Positions 11,276 through 21,919 of a stretch of 64,000 bases of DNA are shown in pieces. Each line of letters opens with the position of its first letter. Positions within the stretch are counted from its first letter, which is position 1. This DNA comes from Rhabdophis nuchalis (Eukaryota > Chordata > Lepidosauria > Squamata > Natricidae), in the NCBI GenBank assembly GCA_039707465.1, contig CM077643.1, positions 334,086,919-334,150,918 of the forward strand. Direction: 5' to 3'. The notes under the pieces were generated by a model. That model ran no database searches and was not told the DNA's origin. It saw only the letters and a list, made by a program, of their open reading frames with translations. The translations under genes were made by a program, and so were the position numbers.

Positions 11276-11384
11276 GCATATACATACTATTACATAAATG
11301 AAATCATTTAGCAAAGCATCTTCATACAGTGATAAAACAAGAATGAAATTATAAATCACAAATGGGAACCATGTCTTAGTATGC

Positions 11385-12080
11385 TTAGAGTATATCTATT
11401 GATTATAGGATCTAGGAGTCCTAGTGGACAACCACTTAAAAATGAGCCAGCAGTGTGCTGCAGTCACCAAAAAATCCAACACAATCCTAGGGTGCATTAA
11501 CAGGGAGATAGAATCAAGATCACAAAGATCATAAAGTATTAATACCACTTTATAATGTCATGGTAAGACCATACTGGGAATATTGTATCCAGTTTTGGTC
11601 ACCATGATATAAAAACATGTTGAGACACTAGAAAGAGTGCAGAGAAGAGCAACAAAGATGATTAGGGGACTGGAGGCTAAAAAGCATGTCTATGAAGAAC
11701 GGTTACAGGAATTGGATGTCTAGTCTAGTGAAAAGAAGGACTAGGGGTGACATGATAGTAGTGTTCCAATATGTTAAGGGCTGCTACAAGAAAGAGGAGG
11801 TCAATCTAGTTTCCAAAGCACCTGAATGCAAGAGAAAAAGCAATGGATGGAAACTAATCACGGAAAGAACATGGAACTAGAACTAAGGAGAAGTTTCCTG
11901 ACAGTAAAATCAATTAACCAGTGGAACAGTTTGACTTCAGAAGTTGTGGGTGCTCCATCACTGGAGGTTTTTAAGAAGAGACTGGACAGCCATTTGTCTG
12001 AAACGGTATAGGATCTCTTGCTTGAACAGAGGATTGGACTAGAAAATGTTCAAGGTCCCTTCCAACTCTGTTATTCTGAA
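11385..12080 (+). mobile_element. CR1 LINE ORF2 C-terminus and 3' UTR, 5'-truncated
   Basis: Broken frames give the CR1 C-terminal block: MIVVFQYVKGCYKKEEVNL (11749 on), a SITL-like patch and then SLEVFKKRLDSHLSETV (ending at about 12011). The 3' UTR has ggattggactagaaaatgtt and aaggtcccttccaactctgt. Several frameshifts show it is an old copy, antisense to RMDN2. Confidence 0.85.
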
Positions 12081-12382
12081 AATTGGAGAGCTTTCATTTC
12101 ATAAAAACCTAAGTCTTACTAATGATACTGAATTTAACCCTGGATTCCCTCTTTGATATTTTGCAAGTTTCATGTTTGTTTATTTATTAAACATGTTTAG
12201 CTACAAGGATTATGTCTATAACAGTAGAACAACTTTAAACACAATTAAAAGAGGAGCTATTAATTCAGCATTGACCTAGCACTTAGTATAATTTAATTTC
12301 TGGATGATCTAGGTTTTTTTTTTTCATAACTAGTACAGATAAGGAATAGTTTCCTTTATTAAAAGCAGAAAGAGGAAATGTA

Positions 12383-13030
12383 CCATATTTTTGGAGTATA
12401 AGACGCACTTCCCACCTCCCCCGTAAAAGAGGGTGAAAATTTGGGTGCGTCTTATAAACCTAATGTAGTCCCGCCCACCCACTGGCCCCCACCCTTTGGC
12501 CTCTGCCTCCCAGCAATTTGCCTCCTTGCAGCAAACAGCCTGTTTCAGTTTTAGCTTCAGCACAGCTTAATTAGCACAAGCAGTTGGATCGACTTCCCAA
12601 CCATCAGCTGTTTCAGGCTGCAGGGATTGCCATTGCCTATTGCTGCCTCTACACACCCCGTTTTTGGCCTCTGCATGCCCCATTTTCCACCCATTTTGAT
12701 CCCCGTCGCCCAAAACGGGTGGAAAATGGGGCACACGGAAGCTGAAAATGGAGCGTGCGGAGGCGTCAATAGGCTATGGCAATCCCTGCAGCCTGAAACA
12801 GCTGATAGTCGGGAGGCCGTTCCAACCGACAATCAGCTGCTTGTGCTAATAATAATAATAATAATAATCTTTATTGTCATTGTACTAAAATTGCAATGAA
12901 ATTGGTTGTGCTGAAACTGAAACAGGCTGTTTGCTGCAAGGAGATAAATTGCTGGGAGGCAAGAGACAGATTTTCCCCTCTTGTTTTCCTACCTAAAAGG
13001 TAAGTGAATCTTATACTCCAAAAAATACGG
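12383..13030. mobile_element. Large palindromic TA-flanked MITE (family B)
   Basis: The termini ccatatttttggagtataag and cttatactccaaaaaatacg are inverted, with TA on both sides (12381-12382 and 13031-13032). The two halves are complementary for most of the roughly 290-bp arms, meeting near 12695-12715. A 55-bp retrotransposon tail at 12846-12900 interrupts the right arm. The GTATAAGACGCAC termini suggest a Tigger-like element. Confidence 0.82.
12846..12900 (-). mobile_element. Non-LTR retrotransposon 3' tail only
   Basis: On the minus strand it reads caatttcattgcaatttt, then acaatgacaataaagatt and (ATT)n. This is the same tail that ends the LINE at 18000-18771. The flanks cttgtgct and gttgtgct look like a short target duplication. 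It sits in the right arm of the palindromic MITE. Confidence 0.65.
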
Positions 13031-13032
13031 TA

Positions 13033-13257
13033 CGGTAATCCCTCGTTTTCCGTGGTCAATGGGGACCGCAACCTTCCGCGAAAACCGGAAATCCGTGAAG
13101 TAGGATTCGCTAGGAAACTTGAATTGGTGGACATGTTTAAAGCAACCACTAGGGGGTGCTTGCCTCCTACCAATGCATTTTTTCCCCTGTATTTTTTACA
13201 AATCCGCGAAGCACTGAAGCCGCAGAAAACGAAGCCGCGGAAAACGAGGGATTACTG
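13033..13257. mobile_element. TA-flanked MITE (family C)
   Basis: Termini cggtaatccctcgttttccg and gaaaacgagggattactg are inverted, flanked by TA at 13031-13032 and 13258-13259. The left TA is shared with the family B element. It resembles Tigger/MER2-type termini. Confidence 0.8.
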
Positions 13258-13659
13258 TATTTCTTTTTCATCACAAGTGAACTGAGAAATAATTCACGCC
13301 TTTCAATGTTTCTCACAAATACATAAATATAATGGGCAATATAAAAGATGATAGAATAACCTTGCAATCTGTGAAGGATGGAGTCTTTGTACAACAGGAA
13401 TTCGTGCATATCTATTGAGGGCATAATGTGCAACTGAAAACATTAACTAAATGCATACAGTAGCTCTTTTGTGATCTGGTTTCAACCTGTCATACCAAGA
13501 TAAGGATCTAGGTGTTGCCATAAGCTTCTTATTGCTTCAACTACAATATACAAATGAGAAATCAATTCTCACAGCTCTTCAAATTCTTAGTGAAAATAAA
13601 TACTTATCCAAAAGTTTACATAAAACACTTTGTCTAAACAGAAACCCAGACACTTAGAG

Positions 13660-13795
13660 CAGTGTTTCTCAACCTTGGCAACTTGAAGATGTCCGGACTT
13701 CAATTCCCAGAATTCCCCAGTCAGCATTCGCTGGCTGGGGAATTCTGGGAATTGAAGTCCAGATATCTTCAAGTTGTCAAGGTTGAGAAACACTG
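13660..13795. mobile_element. hAT hairpin MITE
   Basis: A 136-bp inverted repeat beginning cagtgtttctcaaccttggc, core agaattccccagtcagc, with the duplication acttagag at 13652-13659 and 13796-13803. Confidence 0.88.
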
Positions 13796-13835
13796 ACTTA
13801 GAGCAATATGCCTATAAAATCTGAGCAAGACCTTG

Positions 13836-13928
13836 GAGAGCCATTTGTCTGGATTGGTACAGAGTCTCCTGCTTCAGCAGGGAGTTGGACAATTTGATCT
13901 CTAAGGTCCCTCCCAACTCTGCTATTAC
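13836..13928 (+). mobile_element. CR1 LINE 3' end
   Basis: gagccatttgtctggattgg through aaggtccctcccaactctgc, the terminal 90 bp of CR1 only. Confidence 0.75.
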
Positions 13929-14359
13929 AGTTTCTGTTGCAATATCAGCTTTTATTGAGAACAAACCCAATGCATCTCACAAAATATGGATAAAGCTTCC
14001 TATGGGAAGCTCCATTGATCCTTGGGTTCTTACATTTTACACAGTGAAGGCTCTTTATGCATTTCAACATTTTTTTAAGCGTTTCAATTGCACTTAGAGA
14101 AAGGAAAAGATCTACCCTGGGAAGAAGATAGGAGAGATAAAATAGGATAGAAAAAAAATCTGTTAATGGGAACGGGAGGGTGAGGTGTGGGTGGGAACCA
14201 GATGTCCAAAGTTGCAACATTACAGGAAGAAGAAGTGATAAAAGGGTCTACCATTATTTTTCCATTTGAATAGCTGGGTGAATCTTAGTTTACCTCATTA
14301 CCATACATTGGCTAAAAAGGGAGAGAAAAATACATTTATAAAGGGCAGAAAAATTTAGC

Positions 14360-14479
14360 AAAATTATTTCAGTTCTTCAGAACTAAGGAAGCTTCTTGGA
14401 CAGGAAGCAAAACATTTTCAAGGAAAAAACCCAAGAAAGTCCAGATGCCTTTGAGAAAAACCACTTTGAGACAATTATG
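14360..14479. repeat. Interspersed repeat, unclassified
   Basis: gagacaattatgacctag and the preceding acttt/cccct context recur at 29500-29550. The preceding gaagcttcttggacaggaagc is a motif common in squamate repeats. I could not assign the class. Confidence 0.4.
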
Positions 14480-14487
14480 ACCTAGGT

Positions 14488-14858
14488 GCATAATGGCGAA
14501 CCTATGGCATGGGTGCCACAGTTGGCACACGGACCATTTCTTAGGGCAGGCGAGGCGTTGCCCTGTAGCTCCAGCGTGTTTTGGTCCGCTGACCAGCTGA
14601 TTTAGGACTTCTTTTGACGCCGTTTTTCGCCATCTGGAGGCTTCAGGGAAGCTCCTGAAGCCTCTGGAGGTGGGGGGAGGCTGTTTCCACTCTCCCCAGG
14701 CTCCTAGAAAGTCTCTGGAGCCTGGGGAGGACGAAAAAAGCATGCCAAATGCAGGGGGTCATGCACATAACATTATGGATGTGGCACGCCCACGTACAAC
14801 CCACCCTGCGCTCTCCCCGCTTTTGGCACGCGAGCCAAAAAAAGGTTAGACATCACTG
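14488..14858. mobile_element. hAT element (GTGATGGCGAACC family)
   Basis: Termini gcataatggcgaacctatgg and aggttagacatcactg, flanked by acctaggt at 14480-14487 and 14859-14866. It is closely similar throughout to 5732-6102. Confidence 0.87.
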
Positions 14859-14984
14859 ACCTAGGTGATTAAGAACCTCTACAAACATCTCAATATGTGA
14901 GGTGAGCCAAAGGTTTTAAAGAGGTGAGCCAAGCCTCAGTCCGTTTATCGCCCTTTGCATGTGCTGAGACTAAATTGATTTTCC

Positions 14985-16180
14985 CAGCATCTGTGGGGTG
15001 CCTCAGGGTTCGGTCCTCTCGCCACTCATGTTGAACACCTATATGAAACTGCTGGGCGAGATCATCCGTGGTTTTGGGGTAGAGTACCATCTGTACGCTG
15101 ATGACACTCAGCTATACATATCTACCCCAAACCACCCCAACAATGTCCTGGTGTGTGGAGGCCGTACGGAACTGGATGGGAAGTAACAAACTCCGACTCA
15201 ACCCGTCCAAGACCGAGTGGCTGTGGTTTCCGGCGTCCTGGTACAATCAGTTTATTCCATCACTGACCATTGGGGTTGAACATCTAGCCCCCGTGGATAG
15301 GGCACGCAACTTAGGTGTCCTCCTGGATTCCCGGCTGTCTATGGAAAATCATCTGACAGCCATGGCCAGGAGGGCTTTCTACCAGGTATGCCTGGTACGC
15401 CAGTTGGTCCCCTTTTAGACCGGGATGCCCTTTGCACAGTCACTCATGTGCTCGTGACATCCCATCTAGACTACTGCAACGCTCTCTACATGGGGCTTCC
15501 CTTGAGGTGCACCCGAAGACTACAGTTAGTTCAGAATGCGGCCATGCGGGGAATTTTGGGAGCCTCAAGGCGTTCCCACATAACACCACTCCTGCGCGAG
15601 CTGCACTGGCTGCCTGTGGCCTTTCGGGCGCGCTTCAAGGTATTGATTACCATCTTTAAAGCGCTCCATGGCACGGGACCTAGTTATCTGCGGGATCGTA
15701 TCCTACCTCACACATCCCTTTGGCCAATTCGCCAAAGAGAGGGGCTTCTCCGGGTGCCGTCCACTAGGCAGTGCCAGCGGGTGATGCCCAGGGGAAGGGC
15801 CTTCTCTGTGGCGGGCCCAACCCTCTGGAACGACCTACCCCCCGAACTTAGAACTATCATGGACCCCCGCTCCTTCCGCCGAAGTTTGAAGACCCATTTT
15901 TTCCATCTCACCGGCCTGGCCTAATCCACACCATTAGATATAGACTGAAATTTAAATTGTTTAATTTGGTTTTAAGGGGTAAAGTTTTAGGATTTTAAAT
16001 GGTTTTAGGTTTTTTAGCACAGGGTATAGGGGTTTAATTTATTTTTAGTACTATTTATTGCCATGTTTGTCTTTTTATTCTATTTTAATTTCCTGTGCAC
16101 CGCCCCAAGTCCCCTTGGGAAGAGTGGGGTGGTTAATACATTTAATTAATTAATAAATAAAATAAAATAAATAAATAAAT
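14985..16180 (+). mobile_element. L2-clade LINE with reverse-transcriptase motif, frameshifted
   Basis: Frames in order: [19 protein letters not shown] and then [10 protein letters not shown] (the polymerase YxDD motif, about 15091-15120). After a shift come NPSKTEWLWFPASW and RNLGVLLDSRLSMEN, and after a second shift DYCNALYMGLPLRCTR, LRELHWLPVAFRARFKVL and FSVAGPTLWNDLPPELRT, to LKTHFFHLTGLA. The 3' UTR has the cctgtgcaccgcccc box and an (AAAT)n tail at 16150-16180. It is degraded by at least two frameshifts and lies antisense in RMDN2 intron 4. Confidence 0.9.
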
Positions 16181-16690
16181 CTGGAAGGTTCCAGGCAAGA
16201 AAAGCTGAGCTGGTTTTTACTACATGTAATATTGAGGGTGTCACGACTAATTTTCCTATCATATTGTACATGTAAAACAAGAGAGAGAGAAAAGTCAACA
16301 GTGGATCAGAATATGAGTTAAATATGAGCTAAAGCCTTAAAACAGCAAATCTGTTCGTCTCATTGAAATCTCAGGAGAGAAGCTGTCTCTTCTGAGACAA
16401 AGAAATCTACAGCATTGGTGAATTGTAAAATAATTCAGTAACTTTGAAAGATTCTGAATGAAGAATGAGAATTTATCATACAGTTGGGAAATTAGAAAAA
16501 TAGAGAATCCAATGGCTCCATCTAATGGCCAGGGTTAAAAAAAGCAATAATTATAGAGATGTTCAGAAGATGATCGCATCTGAGCTATCTTATGTTAATG
16601 TGGTTGTTCAACATGATCAAACCTGATTAGGATTTCAATGGAAATCCAGTTGGGAAAAGCAGGGCTGATGACTAGACTAGAAATATCCTA
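16181..16690. other. No gene recognised (RMDN2 intron)
   Basis: AT-rich intronic sequence without an identifiable repeat. Confidence 0.5.
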
Positions 16691-16693
16691 GAA

Positions 16694-16769
16694 GAGTGTT
16701 TCTCAACTGTGGCAATTTTAAGATGTGTGAACTTCAACATCTAGGGGCTGAAGTACACACATCTTAAAT
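16694..16769. mobile_element. hAT hairpin MITE, shortened
   Basis: gagtgtttctcaactgtggc with ttaagatgtgtgaacttcaa and the complementary ctgaagtacacacatcttaa; the core and right terminus are missing. (CTTCTC)n follows. Confidence 0.6.
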
Positions 16770-16830
16770 GTCTTCTTCTCCTTCTCCTTCTCCTTCTCCT
16801 TCTCCTTCTCCTTCGTCTTCGTCTTCTTGT
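16770..16830. repeat. (CTTCTC)n microsatellite
   Basis: About nine hexamer units followed by CTTCGT variants, abutting the broken hairpin MITE. Confidence 0.9.
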
Positions 16831-17238
16831 TGGCAATCCTATTTTTGTCAACAGCCTCATGAAAAAGTACTGCTGAGTTTTGTCCAAACCAGTCCCTTAG
16901 ATTTTGAAGCCATGATGTTCTTCTTCTGCCTGGACCTCGTTTGCATTTCATTTAATAACATCATTTGCATTTTTAAGTGAAGTATGCCATATGAAACGCT
17001 GTCCTACAAGGTAGCATTGGTGAGCTACTTTCCTACTAGTGTCAAGAAAACAATAAATATTTGCCATAGCGTCACCAAGAATCAAACTCAACTTAAAGGA
17101 AGGATTATTTTTCCCTTGTTTGAGAAAGACTCCTATCAATAATCCCCAACAGTAGTTGGCAATCTAGTAGCACAAAAAAAATGATGAGCCATGCTGACCA
17201 ATCATAAAAGAGATGTAGACCAGCTACATCTAGGATAA

Positions 17239-17304
17239 CATTCATTCATTCATTCATTCATTCATTCATTCATTCATTCATTCATTCATTCATTTATTTA
17301 TTTG
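17239..17304. repeat. (ATTC)n microsatellite
   Basis: About 13 ATTC units turning into ATTT; this is the tail of the adjacent minus-strand L2. Confidence 0.9.
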
Positions 17305-17748
17305 GATTTATAAACTGCCCTATCTCCCCGAAGGGACTCAGGGCGGTGCACAGGAGACAATAAAACAATATTCAATAAATACAGTACAATAATTAAAATG
17401 AATTAAATATGCAAGCCTGTGCTAAAATAAATTTAAAACCCTACTAAAAACCATCTTAAAATTATGCCAGGCCGGCCATCTGAAACAAGTGAGTTTTTAG
17501 TGTCTGGCGGAAGAGGCGCAGGTCCGTGATTGTACAAAGGTCGGGGGGCAGGTCGTTCCAGAGGGCGGGGCCTGCCACAGAGAAGGCTCTTCCCCTGGGC
17601 GCTGCCAGCCGACATTGCCCAGCCGACGGCACCCTGAGGAGGCCCACCCTGTGGGAGCGGACAGGTCGAAGGGAGGTGTGTGGTAAGAGGCGGTCCCTCA
17701 AGTAACCAGGTCCCGTGCCATGGAGCGCTTTAAAGATGGTTACTAGCA
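17305..17748 (-). mobile_element. L2-clade LINE 3' end, 5'-truncated
   Basis: Minus-strand frame 17749-17462: LVTIFKALHGTGPGYLRDRL through FSVAGPALWNDLPPDLCT to LKTHLFQMAGLA. The 3' UTR box is ctgccctatctccccgaagg read on plus. It is a somewhat different subfamily from the copies at 3190 and 51746. Confidence 0.85.
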
Positions 17749-17778
17749 TATGAAGATGTCAAGGACTGAACGTGTGAA

Positions 17779-17922
17779 TACAGGTAGTCCTCGACTTATA
17801 ACCATTTGTTTAATGACTGTTCGAAGTTACAGTACTGAAAGAAGAGACTTACGACCTTTCTTCACACTTACTGTTGCTTAGCAACAGAAAATTTGGTTTA
17901 ATTGTAAGTTGAGGAGTCTCTG
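17779..17922. mobile_element. TA-flanked MITE (family A, internally deleted)
   Basis: acaggtagtcctcgacttat at the left and taattgtaagttgaggagtc at the right, with most of the 380-bp interior lost. Confidence 0.65.
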
Positions 17923-17999
17923 AATGCATTTATTAAAACAGTTTGTCTGTTTTAGGCATTTCACAATTGAAAGTTTTAGAAATAGGATCAGAGATGTGG

Positions 18000-18771
18000 T
18001 AAAATCTCCACTATTCAAGATGGTGGCATGCTTAGGCGCTGCGGCTTTGAGCTCCTGGTGTCACAGTAGAGTTAGGCAAAAACTAGTCTATACCGCAGGG
18101 AGTTATTAAGTTATTATTAAAGATTGGATCTTCTAGTCGACTTGATATTACCAGTGACTTCCAGCAGTCTCATAATATACCGAGTGACATAGTAAAACTG
18201 AAAGGCTCTCCATGGATCGTTGTTTGGCCTAGGAGGCAGCGAAGAGAATCAAAGCAGAAGCGGGGATGCAGAGCTGGTTTGCTAGTTTGATTACGGAAGC
18301 AGCCTCACAGATCAGCATTACCAAGCATTTCCTAACCAACTCTAGATCTTTTGTCCACAAAACCGATGAACTAGAGCTATGGATGGCAGCGAATAAGCTC
18401 ATTCGTGACTGCTGTGTGATGATCATCACAGAGACCTGGCTTCATCCACTTGTACCGGATGCGTCTGTGGAGCTAACTAACTGCACCACACACTGCTTTG
18501 ACAGAAACAACAACTCTGGTAAAAGCAAAGGTGGAGGACTGTGTATTTACACACATAATAACTGGTGTACTAACAGAAGAGTTGCTTATACACACTGTAC
18601 TGCAGACGTGGAATTCTTAACTGTCATTTGTCGGCCATTTTATTTATCTAGAGAGATTTCTGTTATAGTTATCACTGCTGTCTATATTCCACCTGATGCA
18701 AATGTTAGCACAACGCTCAAACCAATTTCATTGTAATTTTATTACAATGACAATAAAGATTATTATTATTT
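18000..18771 (+). mobile_element. Non-LTR retrotransposon: endonuclease domain joined to its 3' tail
   Basis: An open frame at 18266-18736 encodes the N-terminal part of an AP-endonuclease-type ORF2: CCVMIITETWLHPLVPDASV, a GGGLCIYTHNNWC patch, then FLTVICRPFYLSRE and VIVITAVYIPPDANVS. The TETW and Y.PP motifs are standard for this fold. The rest of the endonuclease and the whole reverse transcriptase are absent. The frame runs straight into the 3' tail (acaatgacaataaagatt then ATT units), so this is an internally deleted copy. The clade is uncertain (Rex1-like or another jockey-group LINE). The tail stops about 9 bp from the RMDN2 exon 4 splice donor. Confidence 0.75.
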
Positions 18772-18779
18772 AAGCTTAC

Positions 18780-18840
18780 CACTGATGAGTCTCAGCACTT
18801 GATGGATCCAAGTTAACTGCATTCTCTCCAACAAGTTTTC
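18780..18840 (-). CDS. RMDN2: RMDN2 coding exon 4
   Basis: A 61-nt exon with a strong acceptor (cccttttttcag ending at 18841) and a strong donor (TG|gtaagc, GT at 18779-18778). It supplies the rest of a split glycine, then KLVGENAVNLDPSSAETHQ, and begins a split tryptophan (TG|G). The RMDN pattern at this place is GK.L.E.A(I/V)N...(S/N)...H.W, a TPR helix pair. Nine bases beyond the exon, on the intron side, lies the (ATT)n tail of an inserted non-LTR retrotransposon. The donor hexamer itself is intact. Confidence 0.9.
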
Positions 18841-19007
18841 CTGAAAAAAGGGCATTTTACAGATTTTAGCAATATGCATAAAGTAATATTAGATCATGCT
18901 CCATTCACTCAACAATAAATATAATTATACATTGACTGTGACCTTAAATCGGGAATGTATCTTATTTGGCTCCAGATTAATTTAATTCAACACACATCTA
19001 GGGTAAA

Positions 19008-19115
19008 ACCAATGTAGTGTAGTGGTTAAGGTACTGGACTAGACAGGGGATATCCAGGTCCAAGTCCCGCTTCAGATGTTGAAGGTTATGTAGAGCTACT
19101 GTCTCTCAGCATAAC
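19008..19115 (+). mobile_element. tRNA-derived SINE fragment
   Basis: gtgtagtggttaaggtactg is an A-box-like start, and caggtccaagtcccgc is a B-box-like run about 45 bp on. Its family differs from the SINE at 21515 and 59985. Confidence 0.55.
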
Positions 19116-19631
19116 CTTGTTCCTAAGGCTGCTTTTATGAGAAAGTTGGAAAAGGCATGTTGCCTTCAATTCTCAGGGGAAAGATGTACTGTACATCAAA
19201 TAAATAAACAAACAAACATATTCATCTTTGCAATCAATGTTTTAAAACCTACAAATGCATGTTTTGGTATAATTGAAAAGAACCTGAATCCGAATAAAAC
19301 CGGAAGCCCTTCCCCTAGCATTCCCTGTATATTCAAAACTGAACAAGGGCAGAGATGCTCCTTCTCTGAAATTCTACTAATATACTTGCTTAGCTAAATA
19401 TTCTCGCCATCTTTCTTGGTGTGAGGCTGCTTTGGTACAAGCAAAGTAAAGAGGGAATCAGATTAGTTCTCCACAGGATTGTTACCGAAGTTATTTCTCT
19501 GCCTCAGCCGGCTAAATGAGCCCCATCTTATTTTTAGCAGAAGCAATTAAAAAAAAATAGCATTCCTGATATATCTGGAAATCTGTTCTACTTTGAACAG
19601 ATTTCCATTAAAATCTATTTGAACAGCCAAC

Positions 19632-19734
19632 CTTCAGCAGCATAATTCTTTTTCTCTTCAGCATCTGTAGTTAACTCAAACATGTCCCCATAAGCTCGCA
19701 CAAGTCTCCAAAGAAAGCCAGGATGGTTTCTATA
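19632..19734 (-). CDS. RMDN2: RMDN2 coding exon 3
   Basis: This exon is too short and methionine-poor to stand out as an open frame. It translates as [20 protein letters not shown] followed by [15 protein letters not shown]. Human RMDN2 has FRDEIEFMWRFARAYGDMYE at the same place. The acceptor is gcaagcag ending at 19735. A second AG three bases upstream would add one glutamine; the gapless fit to human favours the later one. The donor after 19632 is G|gttggc, GT-containing but weak (T at +3, G at +4). The length is 103 nt, phase 0 in and phase 1 out. The WR.(V/A)RAYGDM motif is diagnostic of the family's first TPR-like helix. Confidence 0.9.
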
Positions 19735-20034
19735 CTGCTTGCAAAGAAAAGAGATGCATTAGATTGGCTTTATTGCAGAGATCTTTTGGCATATTTAATA
19801 TACATGTTCCCCCAATTCCCACGTGCCATTCTGTAAGTGATTACATTGTTTTGTATTTTAAATTCATTGGGTTTATGCATTATTGTGTTGTGCTTGGTTT
19901 ATTTACTACACTTTTGAAGCTGCCGGATTCAGAGCCTCTCACAGAACTAAACACAACTTAAAACAACGAAATGCAATGAATTAGGCCAAAGCAAATTGCA
20001 GGATAATTGCAAGATAGCAATTCAGACAACTAAT

Positions 20035-20215
20035 AAAAATGCAGGGGGAGCTCCATCCACCCTAGGCCAAGATCTGGGAGAACAGCCAGGTTTTCAAGGC
20101 CTTCTGGATACCATTAGAGTGGGAGCTGTATGGATTTCATGGGGTCCCTAATTCGAAAGGAAAGGTGCCACCACAGACACTGTACCCTTCCTGGATCCCA
20201 AAAGATGACACAGTT
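20035..20215 (-). mobile_element. Old L2-like LINE fragment
   Basis: gaacagccaggttttcaagg and gaaaggtgccaccacagaca resemble the antisense of the LKT.(L/F)F and WNDLP region seen in the L2 copies. It is too diverged to read as protein. Confidence 0.4.
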
Positions 20216-20276
20216 TAATTGCGGAGACACAGAATGCACTTATTCTGCCAGATCAGTAATCCAAATAGAAGAAGAA

Positions 20277-20425
20277 TAGCATAGAATAACAGAGTTGGAA
20301 GGGACCTTGGTGGTCTTCTAGTCCAACACTCTGCTTAGGCAGGAAACCCCACTTCAGACAAATGATTATCCAACATCTTTTTTAAAACTTCCAGTGTTGG
20401 AGCACTCACAACTTCTAGAAGCAAA
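20277..20425 (-). mobile_element. CR1 LINE 3' end
   Basis: Antisense of the CR1 terminus: aataacagagttggaaggga, tctagtccaacactctgctt, then the complement of SLEVLKKMLDNHLSEV. Confidence 0.8.
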
Positions 20426-20839
20426 TAAATGACCCCATGCCATAAAAAAACTTTTCCAGAGTTTTCTGTTGCAGCAAATAATAGGATCCAGAATTTAATA
20501 CTTATATATTTTGAAGTGTCTGCAGGAAAGTAACTTTTTATTTTTGCTATATGACCTGCCAGATTTTTATAGATAATGACCTGGAAGCAGTAAAGTATTT
20601 TTTTTCCTTTCTGCAAACTCAACTAATATACGGTAGCTTATTTTGACCCTTCAAATGCGTTTATCTAACCACTGAAATTCATTCCTTCATTCAGTTCAGC
20701 AGATTCCAACATTTGTTGAAAAGATGCTATGGGGTTTTGTACAAACCGTATGCCATGATGGGTACATTTAGCAACAGCCATTGGCAAAATGCAAACCAAC
20801 ATCTCTCCTATGCATTACTCTTTCATCACCTGAGCCAAC

Positions 20840-20899
20840 CTTCCTTCCTTCCTTCCTTCCTTCCTTCCTTCCTTCCTTCCTTCCTTCCTTCCTTCCTTT
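20840..20899. repeat. (TTCC)n microsatellite
   Basis: About 14 TTCC units. Confidence 0.92.
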
Positions 20900-21162
20900 A
20901 TCTCTCTCTCCTTCCTATGCAAGGGGGCTGTCTCCGAAGAAAGCATCACTTGTATTTCTGTAGAATGGCCACAGGCATCGTATATAATGCAGTGCTGGCT
21001 CCCTCCCATCATCTTCATGTTAGCATAATAAGAGAAGCAACCTAGCAACCTTGCCATCCTTTGTTTCTGTACTCAATTCCTTATTGTATTCTGGAAACAA
21101 ATGAAGTCCTTGGTTATTGCTGGAACCCCTCCACCCATGATTGGAAATGAACCAAGGAGAGA

Positions 21163-21378
21163 AGCAGCCTAGAACTAAGGAGAAATTGCCTAATGGTGAG
21201 AGCAATTAACCAATGGAATAACTTGCCTTCAGAAGCTGTGGGTGCTCCATTACTGAAGGCTTTCAAAAGGAGACTCGACGCCCATTTATCTGAAATGATG
21301 TAAGGTCTCCTGTCCGAGCAGGGAGTTGGCCAGAAGACTTCCGAGATCCCTTCCAACTCTATTATTCTATGTTCTATC
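21163..21378 (+). mobile_element. CR1 LINE ORF2 end and 3' UTR
   Basis: cagcctagaactaaggagaa and ttcagaagctgtgggtgctc give the NLELRRNL...SLPSEAVGAPLLKAF-like end. It is followed by gagcagggagttggccagaa and cccttccaactctattattc. Confidence 0.82.
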
Positions 21379-21511
21379 TTCTTTCTAACCTTTCTAATCC
21401 CACAGTAAAAGCCCCATTGACTCTCATATAAATCACAAACTTAACGTAGAAAGAAAGCCTACGCTTCTCTGTTGGCAACCAGAAAAGGGAAACCAGGAGA
21501 GGCGGAACTTG

Positions 21512-21732
21512 ATAATGGATGTGGTGCAGTGGTTAGAATGTACTATTGCAGGCTAATTCTGCTGACTGTTGGCAGTTCGAGTCTCACTGGCTCAAGATTG
21601 ATTCAGCCAATCAATCCCAGAAATGGTAAAAGGAGGACCCCAATTGTTGAGGGCAATATGCTGACTCCATAAATTGCTTAGAGAGGGTTGTAAATAACTG
21701 TGAAGACTAAGTGCTATTGCTAAGTGCTATTT
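21512..21732 (+). mobile_element. Squamate tRNA-derived SINE
   Basis: gtggtgcagtggttagaatg (A box), ggcagttcgagtctcactgg (B box), aatatgctgactccataaat, and a tail of aagtgctattgct repeats. It lies 190 bp from RMDN2 exon 2 on its 3' side. Confidence 0.82.
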
Positions 21733-21919
21733 CCCATCTGCACTGAATAACCATAACCACTTAAATGGGGATCCCACTCTCAGCAAATATTTGGGAATCA
21801 AAGGGTCATTTTTAAGGAACGAAATTTCCCCCCTTAAAACCAATCTACTCAAATGTGTCTTTGACATGACTAAAACTTTTAAAAGTACATTAGAAAAAGC
21901 ACGGAATTATTGACCATAC

